Origin: Patulibacter minatonensis DSM 18081
Lineage (GTDB): Bacteria > Actinomycetota > Thermoleophilia > Solirubrobacterales > Solirubrobacteraceae
Assembly (NCBI RefSeq): GCF_000519325.1
Contig: NZ_KI912613.1
Coordinates: 4,934,171-4,998,170 of the forward strand
Direction of reading: 5' to 3'
DNA length: 64,000 nt
Shown: piece by piece, positions 25,078-33,255 of the stretch
Layout of the letters: every line of letters starts with the position of its first letter
Position numbering within the stretch: the first letter of the stretch is position 1
The notes under the pieces: generated by a model
What the model was told of the DNA's origin: nothing
What the model saw: the letters and a program-made list of their open reading frames with translations, nothing else
The model's database searches: none
Program-made: the position numbers and the translations under genes

Positions 25078-26694
25078 TCAGTCGCCCTTGCCGGAGTTCG
25101 AGGGTTTGGTGCTCGTCGAGGATCCGCCCGGCGTGGTCCTCGCGGGCGGGCTCGCCGACGTGGTCGTGGTGGTCGACGGCTTCGACGACGTCGTCGCCGA
25201 GGATCGTCCGGAGTCCGAGGTTCCGCCGGTCGAGGAGCCGGAGCCCTTCGCGTCCTTCCGCTTCGCGGCCTCGGCCTTCGCGGCCGATGCAGCCTCGGCC
25301 TTCGCCGACTTGGCCTTCGCGGCCTCCGACTTCGCGGGCTTGGACTTCGCCGCTTCGGCCTTCGCCGCCGTCGCCTTCGCGTTCGACTTCGCCGTCTTGG
25401 CGTCCGCCTTCTTCGCCTTGGCTTCCGCCTTCGCCTCCGCCTTCGCCGTCTTCGCGTCCGCGGTCGACGCGGCGTCCGCGCGTCCTCCACGGTCGCCCGG
25501 AGGCGCCGTGGAGGCCGAGCCCGCACCGGGCGCACCGGATGCACCCGTCGTGCTGCGGTTCCCCGCCTCGCGTCCCCGTCGGGTGGCCGCCACCCCTCGC
25601 GCGTCCGCAGGCGTGCGCGCACCGGTGGCCGTGCCCGGGATCGCCGGCGAACGGACGGTGCCGCCGGGGCCCGCCGGGGACCGGTTCGCGCCGGCCCCCG
25701 GTGGTGCCGACCGGGCGGGTCCGGGTGGATCGTGGGAGACCACGTGGTCCACGGCCACCGCCCCGCCCGCGAGGGCCGTGGTGGCGGCCACCACGGCCAC
25801 GATCTTCGTCGCACCCGCGAGCGCGAGGCCCCCGCCGACCCCGGCCGTCGCGCCGACGCCCCCCGACACGCCGGCGCCCGCGGTCCCGGCGACCCCGGCG
25901 CCCGCACCCCCGGCGATCCCACCGCCCGCGGCACCGCCCTTGAGGAGCGCTGCGAGGCCCGCCGCACCCGCGAGGGGCACGACCGGCGACAGCGCGGCCA
26001 GGTCCTTCGGGCGCTGGGCGAGCGCTCCCTGGAACGTCCGGCACGACCGGCAGCTCCGCAGGTGCGCCCGCATCCGGCGCGTGCCGACGACCCGGCCGTC
26101 GTCGTCCGAGAGGGTGCGCTGGACGGTGTCACAGTCCATGGCGCGACCCTCCGCGGCGTCGCCGAGCCCCTTGCGCGCCTCGTAGATCGTCTGCTTCACG
26201 GCGCGCGCAGAGGTCCCCAGCGCGACCCCGATCTCCTCGTGACTGAGCCCGCTCAGCTCCCGCATCACCAGCGCGCCGCGCTGCCGTTCGGGCAGGTCCT
26301 GCAGGTCGGCCCGGAGGTGCCCCAGACGCTCCCGGGTCTCCACCGTCCGGTGCACCGTGTCGTCGTCGCCACCGACCCGGTCGTCGAGCTCCGCCGTCTC
26401 CGGTCGTCTGCGGATCAGCGAGATCGCTTCGTTGTGCGCGATCCGGAAGAGCCAGGGCCGTAGGTCCAGGTCGCGGTCCTCGGTCTGCAAGGCGGCGAAG
26501 GCCTTCACCATCGTGTTCTGGAGCGCGTCGTGCGCGTCCTGCTCGTGACGGAGGATCGAGCGGCAGTAGCGGAAGAGCTCCGTCCGGTGCCGCTCGTAGA
26601 GCGCGGCGAAGGCCGCGGGATCCCCCGCGACCGCCGGCGGGTGCTCCCGCGAGGCCCGGGAGCGGCGCTTCAAGACGCGTGTCGCTGCCTGCAC
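25078..26694 (-). CDS. ECF sigma factor fused to zinc-finger, membrane helix and Lys/Ala-rich tail
   Basis: The product is 538 residues, far longer than a normal ECF sigma (about 180-200). Region 2 spans about 28-97 (RYCRSILRHEQDAHDALQNT, WLFRIAHNEAISLIRRR) and region 4 about 123-176 (LPERQRGALVMRELSGLSHEEIGVALG). Then C188 with H211-x3-C215-x2-C218 forms an anti-sigma-like (zf-HC2/ZAS) zinc site, followed by a Gly/Ala-rich stretch with a membrane helix (about 292-315), and an external region of Pro/Ser/Thr and AKAEAK-type repeats (about 405-470). Sigma factor and anti-sigma elements thus sit in one membrane-tethered chain. GTG 26694 has AGAGGGG upstream. First gene of the operon with lipoprotein and Ser/Thr kinase. 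Confidence 0.88.
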   Translation of the reverse strand: MQAATRVLKRRSRASREHPPAVAGDPAAFAALYERHRTELFRYCRSILRHEQDAHDALQNTMVKAFAALQTEDRDLDLRPWLFRIAHNEAISLIRRRPETAELDDRVGGDDDTVHRTVETRERLGHLRADLQDLPERQRGALVMRELSGLSHEEIGVALGTSARAVKQTIYEARKGLGDAAEGRAMDCDTVQRTLSDDDGRVVGTRRMRAHLRSCRSCRTFQGALAQRPKDLAALSPVVPLAGAAGLAALLKGGAAGGGIAGGAGAGVAGTAGAGVSGGVGATAGVGGGLALAGATKIVAVVAATTALAGGAVAVDHVVSHDPPGPARSAPPGAGANRSPAGPGGTVRSPAIPGTATGARTPADARGVAATRRGREAGNRSTTGASGAPGAGSASTAPPGDRGGRADAASTADAKTAKAEAKAEAKAKKADAKTAKSNAKATAAKAEAAKSKPAKSEAAKAKSAKAEAASAAKAEAAKRKDAKGSGSSTGGTSDSGRSSATTSSKPSTTTTTSASPPARTTPGGSSTSTKPSNSGKGD

Positions 26695-26948
26695 CTCGGC
26701 CCCCCTCTCGTCCGCTCATGCCCCTGCGACGTCCACAGCGGGCCAGGGTCAGGTTGTACCCGATGAAGAAGCGCGCAGGGCGGGTCGCTCGACGAACGGC
26801 GCCCCGGTGTCCCCGCGGTCCGCGGTCGTCCCTGACCTTGACGGTCGCGGCGCGTTCCAGGCTGGTACGAGCAGATCGCCGGCCGCACCCTCGCGGTCGT
26901 CGGGACCATCCCGGTCGCTCGACGGACCCGAAACGACGGACCACGCCC

Positions 26949-27173
26949 ATGACCTACGGAACCGCCCTCTTCCTCATCGGCGTCGGCGCGATCATGCGCT
27001 TCGCCGTGCACGCCTCGACCTCCGGGTTCAGCATCCACACGGCCGGCACGATCCTCATGATCATCGGCGTGGTCGGCCTCGTCCTCAGCGTCCTGTGGGC
27101 CGCGGCCTTCGCCCGGCGCCGGGACGCGCTCCTCGAGCGGCCGGTCGTGCGCGAGCGCCGCGAGCGCTGGTAG
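26949..27173 (+). CDS. DUF6458-like small membrane protein, copy 2
   Basis: The product is 74 residues. It is closely similar to the protein at 22727-22936 (both start MTYGTALFLI and share FAVH, GFS.HTAGTILM.IG), with two membrane helices and an Arg/Glu-rich end. No clear ribosome site precedes ATG 26949. It is divergent from the sigma factor gene; the 254 bp between (26695-26948) contain no gene and probably both promoters. Function unknown. Confidence 0.82.
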   Translation: MTYGTALFLIGVGAIMRFAVHASTSGFSIHTAGTILMIIGVVGLVLSVLWAAAFARRRDALLERPVVRERRERW

Positions 27174-27176
27174 TCC

Positions 27177-27497
27177 GTGTCCATCGAGACCCCCGCCGAG
27201 GCGCCCGACGCCGCCACGTGGGCCGCGGGACGCATCCTGCTGGAGGCCCAGGTCGTGCACGGGCGCGTGACCGCCGTCGTCCGCACCTGTCGCGACGGCC
27301 GCGCGCCCGCGCTGCGGGAGCTCGACGCGATCTCGGTCGCGCTGGAGACGATGTGCGCCCGGCTGGGCGAGGCGCAGAGCGGATCGCCGGCCTCGGACGC
27401 TCCTGCGCTCTGGGCCGCGGCCTCGTCCATCCGGACGTCGCTGGACATGGTCGGCCACCTCCTCACGGACCTCCGCGTCCGGCCGCCGGTGATCTGA
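27177..27497 (+). CDS. Hypothetical small helical protein
   Basis: The product is 106 residues, GTG start 3 bp after the DUF6458 stop, so surely cotranscribed with it. Soluble, mainly helical (AATWAAGRILLEAQVVHGRVTAVV, PALRELDAISVALETMCARLGEAQ). No recognised motif. Convergent with the DUF2231 gene, 21 bp away. Confidence 0.6.
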   Translation: MSIETPAEAPDAATWAAGRILLEAQVVHGRVTAVVRTCRDGRAPALRELDAISVALETMCARLGEAQSGSPASDAPALWAAASSIRTSLDMVGHLLTDLRVRPPVI

Positions 27498-27518
27498 GCT
27501 CCGCCCCGACCTGTCCGC

Positions 27519-28121
27519 TCAGCGCTCGTCGCCGTCCCCGTGCCCCGGGGCCGCCGCGGCGGGGGTGTCGTGCCACACCGAGCGGGCGCCGGCCTCGCCG
27601 GTGCGGTAGATCCAGATCCCGGAGATCACCGAGAACACGAGCACGAGCAGCGCGAGTGCGGCGGCGACCTGCGGCTGGCCCGGGAACGCGCGGGGTGCCT
27701 CCCCCGGGATGCCACCGATGCGGTCGACGGCGGTCGGGGTCGCGGCGGCCGCGGCCGGGTCCGCGCCGGACGCGGCCCGTCGGCGGTAGCGGACGGCCAG
27801 CATCGCGAGGATCAGGATGACGCCGTAGGCGATCAGGATCGTGCCCATCTGGTCGCCGAGCTCCGTGTGCTTCTCGAGGAGCTTGCTCGGCTCGGTCCGC
27901 GCCTCGAGCTTCTCCCCCGTGGACGGGGTCACGAGGCCGAGGAAGATGCTGAGGACCCCGGTGACGAGGAGCGGCCAGCTGAGCCAGCGGCGGAAGCGCG
28001 GGATCAACGCGTAGGCGAGGCCGCCGATCGCCCCGCCCGTGGCGACGACCACGGTGAAGTGGACCATCAGGGCGTGGGTCGGCAGCCCGTTGACGTTGTC
28101 GAGGATGTCGGCGAGGGCCAT
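27519..28121 (-). CDS. DUF2231-type membrane protein
   Basis: The product is 200 residues with four membrane helices. The start NGLPTHALMVHFTVVVATG and the segment TPSTGEKLEART..LLEKHTELGDQM match DUF2231, whose conserved His/Glu residues lie in helices and are suspected to bind metal or heme. A linker (about 120-155) precedes the last helix. ATG 28121 has a CGGAG ribosome site. It may share function with the membrane protein gene upstream (28351-28803), but a terminator-like hairpin separates them. Confidence 0.78.
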   Translation of the reverse strand: MALADILDNVNGLPTHALMVHFTVVVATGGAIGGLAYALIPRFRRWLSWPLLVTGVLSIFLGLVTPSTGEKLEARTEPSKLLEKHTELGDQMGTILIAYGVILILAMLAVRYRRRAASGADPAAAAATPTAVDRIGGIPGEAPRAFPGQPQVAAALALLVLVFSVISGIWIYRTGEAGARSVWHDTPAAAAPGHGDGDER

Positions 28122-28264
28122 GTGGGCTCCGGTGGGAGGCGGGTGGTCGGCCGTCCCGCGTCCGCCGCCGTCCGCCCTGGGGCGGAACGGCGCCGACCAC
28201 GCGACGACCTCGGGAGCACGGTGCCCGGCGACCGGACAAGCGTCGTCGAACGAACCGACAAGAA

Positions 28265-28278
28265 ACGGCAAAGGCCGT
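28265..28278 (-). terminator. Intrinsic terminator of the 28351-28803 gene
   Basis: Read on the minus strand, ACGGC-CTTT-GCCGT is a 5-bp hairpin followed at once by TTTCTTGT (28257-28264), a rare T-rich tract in this GC-rich DNA. It is 73 bp after the stop of the membrane protein gene. Confidence 0.65.
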
Positions 28279-28350
28279 CCCCCGGGCATCGGCGGAAGGC
28301 TGGATGCAGAGGCCCCGGCAGCGGGCGAGACCGCGGCCGGGGCCGGATCG

Positions 28351-28803
28351 TCAGGAGACGCGGGTCGCGGGCGTCGGGGCGACCACCGGCAGGCGGCGGG
28401 CGACGGTCGCCCGTGCCCCCAGGACGGCCCCGGCCAGCGCGACGACGCAGCCCTCGATCCACAGGCTCGAGAGGCCGAGGCCCTCCGTCCAGTTGCCGAT
28501 GTCGCCGTGCGCCTGCGGCAGCCCGGTCGTCCGGGTCAGGACGAACCCGACGATCGCGCTGGCGGCCAGTCCCCCCGCGGCGGCCCAGGCGAGCTTCGAG
28601 CCCGTCCGGATGAGCTCGGCGCCGACCGCGATGCAGCCGAGGATGAGCGCCATGTACATCCAGAACATGTAGGGGGTCTCGCTGTACTTGCCGGGGGCGT
28701 CGAGCAGGTGCACGAGGCCGATGCCGGCGACGCCGAGGGTGCCGACGGCGCGGGCGATGGCGTCGCGGACGGTCGCGTCGACGGTGGGATCGGTGGGGTT
28801 CAT
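28351..28803 (-). CDS. Four-helix membrane protein of unknown function
   Basis: The product is 150 residues with four hydrophobic helices (AVGTLGVAGIGLVHLL, FWMYMALILGCIAVGAEL, AWAAAGGLAASAIVGFVL, WIEGCVVALAGAVLGA). LVHLLDAPGKYSETPYMFWMY has a conserved-looking His and aromatic cluster near the membrane face. GGAG precedes ATG 28803. It is divergent from an OmpR-type two-component system, so it may be a target. I cannot name the family with confidence. Confidence 0.7.
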   Translation of the reverse strand: MNPTDPTVDATVRDAIARAVGTLGVAGIGLVHLLDAPGKYSETPYMFWMYMALILGCIAVGAELIRTGSKLAWAAAGGLAASAIVGFVLTRTTGLPQAHGDIGNWTEGLGLSSLWIEGCVVALAGAVLGARATVARRLPVVAPTPATRVS

Positions 28804-28902
28804 GGTCGGGCTCCGGTGGGTTCGGGATGGAGAGACGGCGGGACGCCGTGTCGTGGTCCCCATGGTGCGGCGCGGCCGCCCAACCGCCGGGCAGCTCCGC
28901 GG

Positions 28903-28949
28903 AAAGCTTTGGCAAAGGCCGGTTCGGAGCCCCCTTCCGGCCCTACGAT
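28903..28949 (+). promoter_or_regulatory. Promoter of the OmpR-type regulator with an inverted repeat
   Basis: TACGAT (28944-28949) is a -10 lying 6 nt before GTG 28956. Upstream, CTTTG-G-CAAAG (28907-28917), preceded by AAAGCTTT (28903-28910), is a local symmetric element in otherwise GC-rich DNA; it is positioned for autoregulation or control of the divergent membrane gene. Confidence 0.5.
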
Positions 28950-28955
28950 CACCGT

Positions 28956-29627
28956 GTGGAGCGCCTACTGGTGGTCGAGGACGACGACAGCATCGGCGAG
29001 CCCCTCGTGCGCGCGCTGCGCCGCGAGGAGTTCGAGGTCGAGCACGTCACGACGGGCGAGTCGGCGCTCGTCCGCCTCGCGAAGGTCCGGTTCGACGTCG
29101 TCGTCCTCGACATCGGCCTGCCGGGCATCGACGGCGTCGAGGTCTGCCGGCACATCCGGCGCGACCACCACGCCACCGCCGTCCTGATGCTCACCGCGCG
29201 CAGCTCCGAGCTCGACGAGGTCGTGGGGCTCGACGCCGGTGCCGACGACTACGTCACCAAGCCGTTCAGCCTCGCCGTCCTCACCGCCCGCGTCCGGGCG
29301 CTCGTCCGCCGCCAGTCCGCGCCGACCGTCGGCCCGGACGCGATCGAGGTCTCCGGCCTCCGGATCGACCGGTCCTCCCGGCAGGCGTGGCGCGAGGACC
29401 GGGAGCTCGAGCTCGCCCCGAAGGAGTTCGACCTCCTCACCACGCTGGCCTCGCACGCGGGCGAGGCCGTCCGGCGCGAACAGATCATGAGCGAGGTCTG
29501 GGACGAGAACTGGTGGGGCTCGACCAAGACGCTCGACGTGCACATCGGCTGGCTGCGGCAGAAGCTCGCCGATCCGCCGCTGATCACCACCGTCCGCGGC
29601 TACGGCTTCCGGCTGGAGCGCGCGTGA
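28956..29627 (+). CDS. OmpR/PhoB family response regulator
   Basis: The product is 223 residues. Receiver: LLVVEDDDSIGEPLVRALRREEFEVE, phospho-Asp in VVVLDIGLPG, Lys in VTKPFS. The winged-helix DNA-binding domain is typical (LELAPKEFDLLTTLASHAGEAVRREQI, KTLDVHIGWLRQKL, ITTVRGYGFRLE). GTG start, leaderless-type spacing. The stop overlaps the kinase start as GTGA (29624-29627), so regulator and kinase are translated together. Confidence 0.95.
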   Translation: MERLLVVEDDDSIGEPLVRALRREEFEVEHVTTGESALVRLAKVRFDVVVLDIGLPGIDGVEVCRHIRRDHHATAVLMLTARSSELDEVVGLDAGADDYVTKPFSLAVLTARVRALVRRQSAPTVGPDAIEVSGLRIDRSSRQAWREDRELELAPKEFDLLTTLASHAGEAVRREQIMSEVWDENWWGSTKTLDVHIGWLRQKLADPPLITTVRGYGFRLERA

Positions 29628-30871
29628 GGCGCAGGCTGCTGCGCTCGACGTTGGCCATCGCGCTGGTCGCCGTCGTCGTCCTGGGGCTCCCGCTCGGGGT
29701 CGTCGGGACGGAGCTCCTGCACCAGCGGGCCGACATGCGCCTCGAGCGCCGCGCGGACGCCGTGGCGCTCCGCGTCGCACGGGCCGAGTCCTCGGGGACC
29801 CCGCTGACGACCGCGCTCGTCGCCGACCTCCTCCCGCCGCACCAGGCGGTCCAGATCACGAAGGACGGCCGGAGGATCACGCTCGGGTCGCTGCCGACGC
29901 ACGACGTCACCCGCGTGACCTCGGGCGACGGCGGTCCGCTCCGGGCGACCCTCGTCGCACCCTCGGGCGTCCGGGGCGACGACGTCGGGACCGTGTGGGT
30001 CGCGATCGCCGGGCTGGCGGTCCTGGCCCTCGGCGCGGCCGTCGCCCTGGCGACCGTGCAGTCCCGGCGCCTCGCCGCGCCGCTCGAGGAGCTCTCCCGT
30101 CGGGTCGAGCGGGTCGGGGAGCCGACCTACGACGACGGACCGGTCACCGGGAACGTCCCGGAGATCGACCGCGTGCAGGTCGCGCTCAACCGCGCCGACG
30201 GGCGGCTCGCGGACCTCATCCGCCGCGAACGCGAGTTCACGGCCAACGCGTCGCATCAGCTGCGGACCCCGCTGACGGGCCTGCGGATGCGGCTCGAGGA
30301 GCTCCGCACGCTGGCGGACCGCCCGGCGATGAGCGTGGAGGCCGACGCGGCGCTCGTGCAGGTCGACCGGCTCGTGGCGACGATCGAGCACCTCGAGACC
30401 GCGGCCCGTCACCGCGACGACGCGCCCGACCGCGTCGACGTCGGCGGCCTGGTCGCCGAGCACGTCGACGCCGGGCGTTGGCGCTCGCGCTTCGACGACG
30501 CGGACCGCGACCTCCTCGTGCTCAGCGACGACGCCACGTGGGGGCGCGCCGCGCCCGAGACCGTCCGCCAGATCCTCGACGTCCTGCTCCAGAACGCGCT
30601 GGACCACGGCACCGGACGGACCCGGGTCCGCGCGACCTCCCCGGGCGACTTCGTCCGTCTGCGGGTCGCCGACGACGGACGCATCGGCGGGACGGACGCC
30701 ACGGCGATCTTCGGGCGGGGCGTCGGCACGGGCAGCGGCATCGGGCTGACCGTCGCGCGCGAGCTCGCGCGTCGCGACGGCGGCGATCTGCTGCTGGTCG
30801 ACACGGCACCGACGACCTTCGAGGCGCTGTTCCCCGCGGGCGACCCGGGACCCACGGGAGGTCCGGCGTGA
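29624..30871 (+). CDS. Membrane sensor histidine kinase (PrrB/MprB-like)
   Basis: The product is 415 residues, GTG start. Two membrane helices (LRSTLAIALVAVVVLGLPLGVVG and VWVAIAGLAVLALGAAVALATV) enclose a periplasmic-side sensor of about 95 residues, followed by a HAMP-like linker and the dimerisation box TANASHQLRTPLTGLRMRLEEL with the phospho-His. The ATPase domain has LQNALDHGTG (N box), and GTGSGIGLTVARELARRDGG (G2); the G1 Asp is in VADDGRIG. Partner of the overlapping OmpR-type regulator. The signal sensed is unknown. Confidence 0.93.
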   Translation: MRRRLLRSTLAIALVAVVVLGLPLGVVGTELLHQRADMRLERRADAVALRVARAESSGTPLTTALVADLLPPHQAVQITKDGRRITLGSLPTHDVTRVTSGDGGPLRATLVAPSGVRGDDVGTVWVAIAGLAVLALGAAVALATVQSRRLAAPLEELSRRVERVGEPTYDDGPVTGNVPEIDRVQVALNRADGRLADLIRREREFTANASHQLRTPLTGLRMRLEELRTLADRPAMSVEADAALVQVDRLVATIEHLETAARHRDDAPDRVDVGGLVAEHVDAGRWRSRFDDADRDLLVLSDDATWGRAAPETVRQILDVLLQNALDHGTGRTRVRATSPGDFVRLRVADDGRIGGTDATAIFGRGVGTGSGIGLTVARELARRDGGDLLLVDTAPTTFEALFPAGDPGPTGGPA

Positions 30872-31275
30872 CCACGCTGCTGTGGATCGCGGGCGTCACG
30901 CTCGCCGTGTGGGCGCTCAGCTGCGTCGCCATGGTCCTCTTCGCCCGGCGCCTCCCGCCGGGGCTCCTGCGCGACCTCCTGGAGTTCCTCCCGGCGTGCG
31001 TCACAACCGCCCGGGCGCTGCGTGGGAGCCCCGAGGTCCCCCGCCGCGCGAAGGTCGCGCTCCTCGTCGCGATCCTCTGGGTGCTCTCCCCCATCGACCT
31101 GCTCCCGGAGTTCCTGCCGGTGATCGGTCCGCTCGACGACGTCGTCGCCGTCGTGCTCCTGATGCGCTTCGCAGCGCGGAGCGTTCCGCGGGAGCTCATC
31201 GAGGCGGCGTGGCCGGCGAACCCGCGGCTGCTGCACCGGATGCTCGACGGGCGGCGCGGGCGATCGGGGGCCTGA
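30868..31275 (+). CDS. DUF1232 (YkvA-type) membrane protein
   Basis: The product is 135 residues, GTG start overlapping the kinase stop (GTGA). The DUF1232 signature SPIDLLPEFLPVIGPLDDVVAVVLLMR is clear, with membrane helices at the N-terminus and in the DUF. Function of the family is unknown. The tight overlap makes it the third gene of the two-component operon, perhaps an accessory membrane factor of the kinase. Confidence 0.85.
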   Translation: MTTLLWIAGVTLAVWALSCVAMVLFARRLPPGLLRDLLEFLPACVTTARALRGSPEVPRRAKVALLVAILWVLSPIDLLPEFLPVIGPLDDVVAVVLLMRFAARSVPRELIEAAWPANPRLLHRMLDGRRGRSGA

Positions 31276-31310
31276 CGGGCCGGGACGACGTGCCGGACCT
31301 CCTCAGGCCC
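31268..31310. terminator. Mirror-image stem containing both convergent stop codons
   Basis: GGGCCTGA (31268-31275) and TCAGGCCC (31303-31310) are perfect complements; each arm contains the stop codon of one of the two convergent genes (DUF1232 and P450). The 27-nt loop contains a further CCGG/CCGG pairing. Probable bidirectional terminator. Confidence 0.5.
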
Positions 31311-32607
31311 GCTGCACCAGGACCTCGCCCCCGCGGTCCGGCACGACGACGAGCAGGCTCCTCCGCGCCCGCTCGGGCTCCGGGCGCACGGGCGAGAACC
31401 GCAGCCCCGACGCCGCCCGGAGGACCTCGCGCAGCTCGAGCTCGGCGAACGGCGCGCCCGCGCAGCGCCGGACCCCGCCGCCGTAGGGCATCCACGACCG
31501 CATCTCGTCGAGCTTCCCGAGCCAGCGCTCCGGCCGGAAGGCCGACGCCTGCGTCCAGAGGTCCTCCCGGCGCATCGCCAGCCAGAGGCAGGCCGCGACC
31601 TGGACGCCGGCGGGAAGGCGGTGCCCCGCGATCGTCACGGGCTCCGTCAGGAGCCGGGGCGCGATCGTCAGCGCGGGCCGCACGCGCAGGACCTCGCGGA
31701 CGACCGCGTCGATGTAGTCGGGGTCGCCGTCGCGCATCCGGTCCTGGACGTGCGGATGGCGGGCGAGGCGCTCGAACGCCCAGGCGAGCGTCGCGGCCGA
31801 GCTGTCGTGCCCGCCCATGAGGAGCGCGACGAGCTGGTCGCGGACGTGGCGATCGGTGGTCGGTCGTCCGTCCTCGTCGTGCTGGTGCAGCAGGACGTCG
31901 ATCACGGCGTCGCCCCGCGGGGCCGCGCGACGGCGGGCGATGACGTCGAGCAGCACCGCGTCGAACCGCTCGACCGCCAGCCGGAAGCGCCCCCACGGGC
32001 TGCGGGGGCCGAGGTCCCGCTGGACCACGGCCATCGACAGCATCCGCGGCAGGCTGCGCACGTCGTCGAGCGCACCGTCGATCGCGGCGCGCAACCGGTC
32101 GACCTCCGTCCGGTCGCCGGCGCCGAAGATCACGCGCAGGATGATCTCGAGCGTCAGGTGCCGGGACCGCTCCAGGGTGGTGACCCGGCCGTCCCAGCCG
32201 CCGAGCTCCTGCGCGGCGACCTCGGCGATCGTCGGCGTGAGCTGCCGCATGCCGGCGCCGCGGAACGGGGCGCCCATCAGCCGGCGCTCGCGCAGGTGCG
32301 GCTCGCCGTCGAGCAGCAGGATCGAGTCGGGCCCCGCGAAGGGCCGGAGGAACTCCCAGCTCTGCCCCGCGGGTGCGACGCCCGGGTCGAGCCGGAAGAT
32401 CTCGCGCACCGCGTCCGGGTGCGAGAACAGCACCATCGGCTCGGGCGTCCAGTACGTGCGGATCGTGACGGGGTCGCCGAACCGACGGTGCGTCCGCTGG
32501 AGGAACGCCCCGGGGCGCGCCATCCAGGCGAGGGTCTGCCAGAGCGCGGGCGCCCGCGGACCGGCGGGGAGCGCGGAGCCGGTGCCGTCGTGTCCCCCGC
32601 GCGCCAC
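31303..32607 (-). CDS. Cytochrome P450 (CYP110/CYP4-like)
   Basis: The product is 434 residues, GTG start. I-helix: LLMGGHDSSAATLAWAFERLARHP (Asp-Ser in place of the usual Glu/Asp-Thr); ExxR: EVLRVRP; meander APRLLTEPVTI and FRPERWLG; heme loop WMPYGGGVRRCAGAPFAELELREVL with the axial Cys. The style resembles bacterial relatives of CYP4/CYP110, which act on fatty acids or terpenes. TACCCT lies 6 nt before the GTG. No redox partner gene nearby. Confidence 0.93.
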   Translation of the reverse strand: MARGGHDGTGSALPAGPRAPALWQTLAWMARPGAFLQRTHRRFGDPVTIRTYWTPEPMVLFSHPDAVREIFRLDPGVAPAGQSWEFLRPFAGPDSILLLDGEPHLRERRLMGAPFRGAGMRQLTPTIAEVAAQELGGWDGRVTTLERSRHLTLEIILRVIFGAGDRTEVDRLRAAIDGALDDVRSLPRMLSMAVVQRDLGPRSPWGRFRLAVERFDAVLLDVIARRRAAPRGDAVIDVLLHQHDEDGRPTTDRHVRDQLVALLMGGHDSSAATLAWAFERLARHPHVQDRMRDGDPDYIDAVVREVLRVRPALTIAPRLLTEPVTIAGHRLPAGVQVAACLWLAMRREDLWTQASAFRPERWLGKLDEMRSWMPYGGGVRRCAGAPFAELELREVLRAASGLRFSPVRPEPERARRSLLVVVPDRGGEVLVQRA

Positions 32608-32645
32608 CGGACGAGGGTAGCGCCACGGGGATCAGGCCTCGTGGC

Positions 32646-33101
32646 TCAGCGGGCCTGCTTCGACTTCTCGGCCTGCTTGGCCGCGGCGGTGACGCACCGG
32701 CTGAACGGCGTGCCCTTCGTGCCCTTGACGTGCTTCTTGCCGAGCGCCCTGCACGCGACCTTCGGCGAGGTGCTCGGCTTCCGGTCGACCTTCGCCAGCG
32801 CGACGACGCACTGCGAGAACGGCGTGCCCTTCTGCCCCGCGACGTGCGTCTTCGACTGGCCCTTGCAGAGGACGCCGTAGCCCCGCTTCTTCTCCGCGGC
32901 GGTCGGCTCGGCCGGCGTGGACGGGGTCGTGCCGGTGGTCGTGGTGGCCGTGGTGGTGGTCGCCGGCGTCGTGGTCGTCGTCTTGGGCCCGTGGGGCGCG
33001 CCTTCGGGCTGGTCGGCGAGCGCGAACGGTGCGGCGGCGCCGAGCGAGACGCAGGCGGCCGCCAGGACGGCGGTGGTGGCGTTCTTGCGGTTCGTGGTCA
33101 T
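32646..33101 (-). CDS. Secreted protein with duplicated HVxGxKGTPFSxC repeat
   Basis: The product is 151 residues. A signal peptide (ends APFALA) is followed by a Thr-rich linker and two copies of a Cys-bounded repeat: CKGQSKTHVAGQKGTPFSQC and CRALGKKHVKGTKGTPFSRC, each followed by V..A.AK. The two Cys in each unit probably form a disulfide. The Lys/Arg-rich character suggests binding to wall polymers. I recall similar repeats in Solirubrobacterales, but no function is known. It is upstream of the P450 on the same strand, which has its own promoter. Confidence 0.75.
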   Translation of the reverse strand: MTTNRKNATTAVLAAACVSLGAAAPFALADQPEGAPHGPKTTTTTPATTTTATTTTGTTPSTPAEPTAAEKKRGYGVLCKGQSKTHVAGQKGTPFSQCVVALAKVDRKPSTSPKVACRALGKKHVKGTKGTPFSRCVTAAAKQAEKSKQAR

Positions 33102-33255
33102 GGGGGGTGTGACGCCGGACCGCCCCGAAGGTCAGGGCTGACCTCGGACGGTCGTGCACCCACGCCCGGGGCGGGCCTCGAGGGTGTGCGCCGACGCCGA
33201 TCGCCCCCCCGCCACGGCCGGGCCGGGACGGGGCTCCCGCGCCGCCTGCCCACGG

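Noticed and set aside
25250-25480. Phase-variable repeat within the sigma factor gene
   Set aside because: The Lys/Ala repeats vary in codons and length and are in frame; no perfect short unit that would slip.
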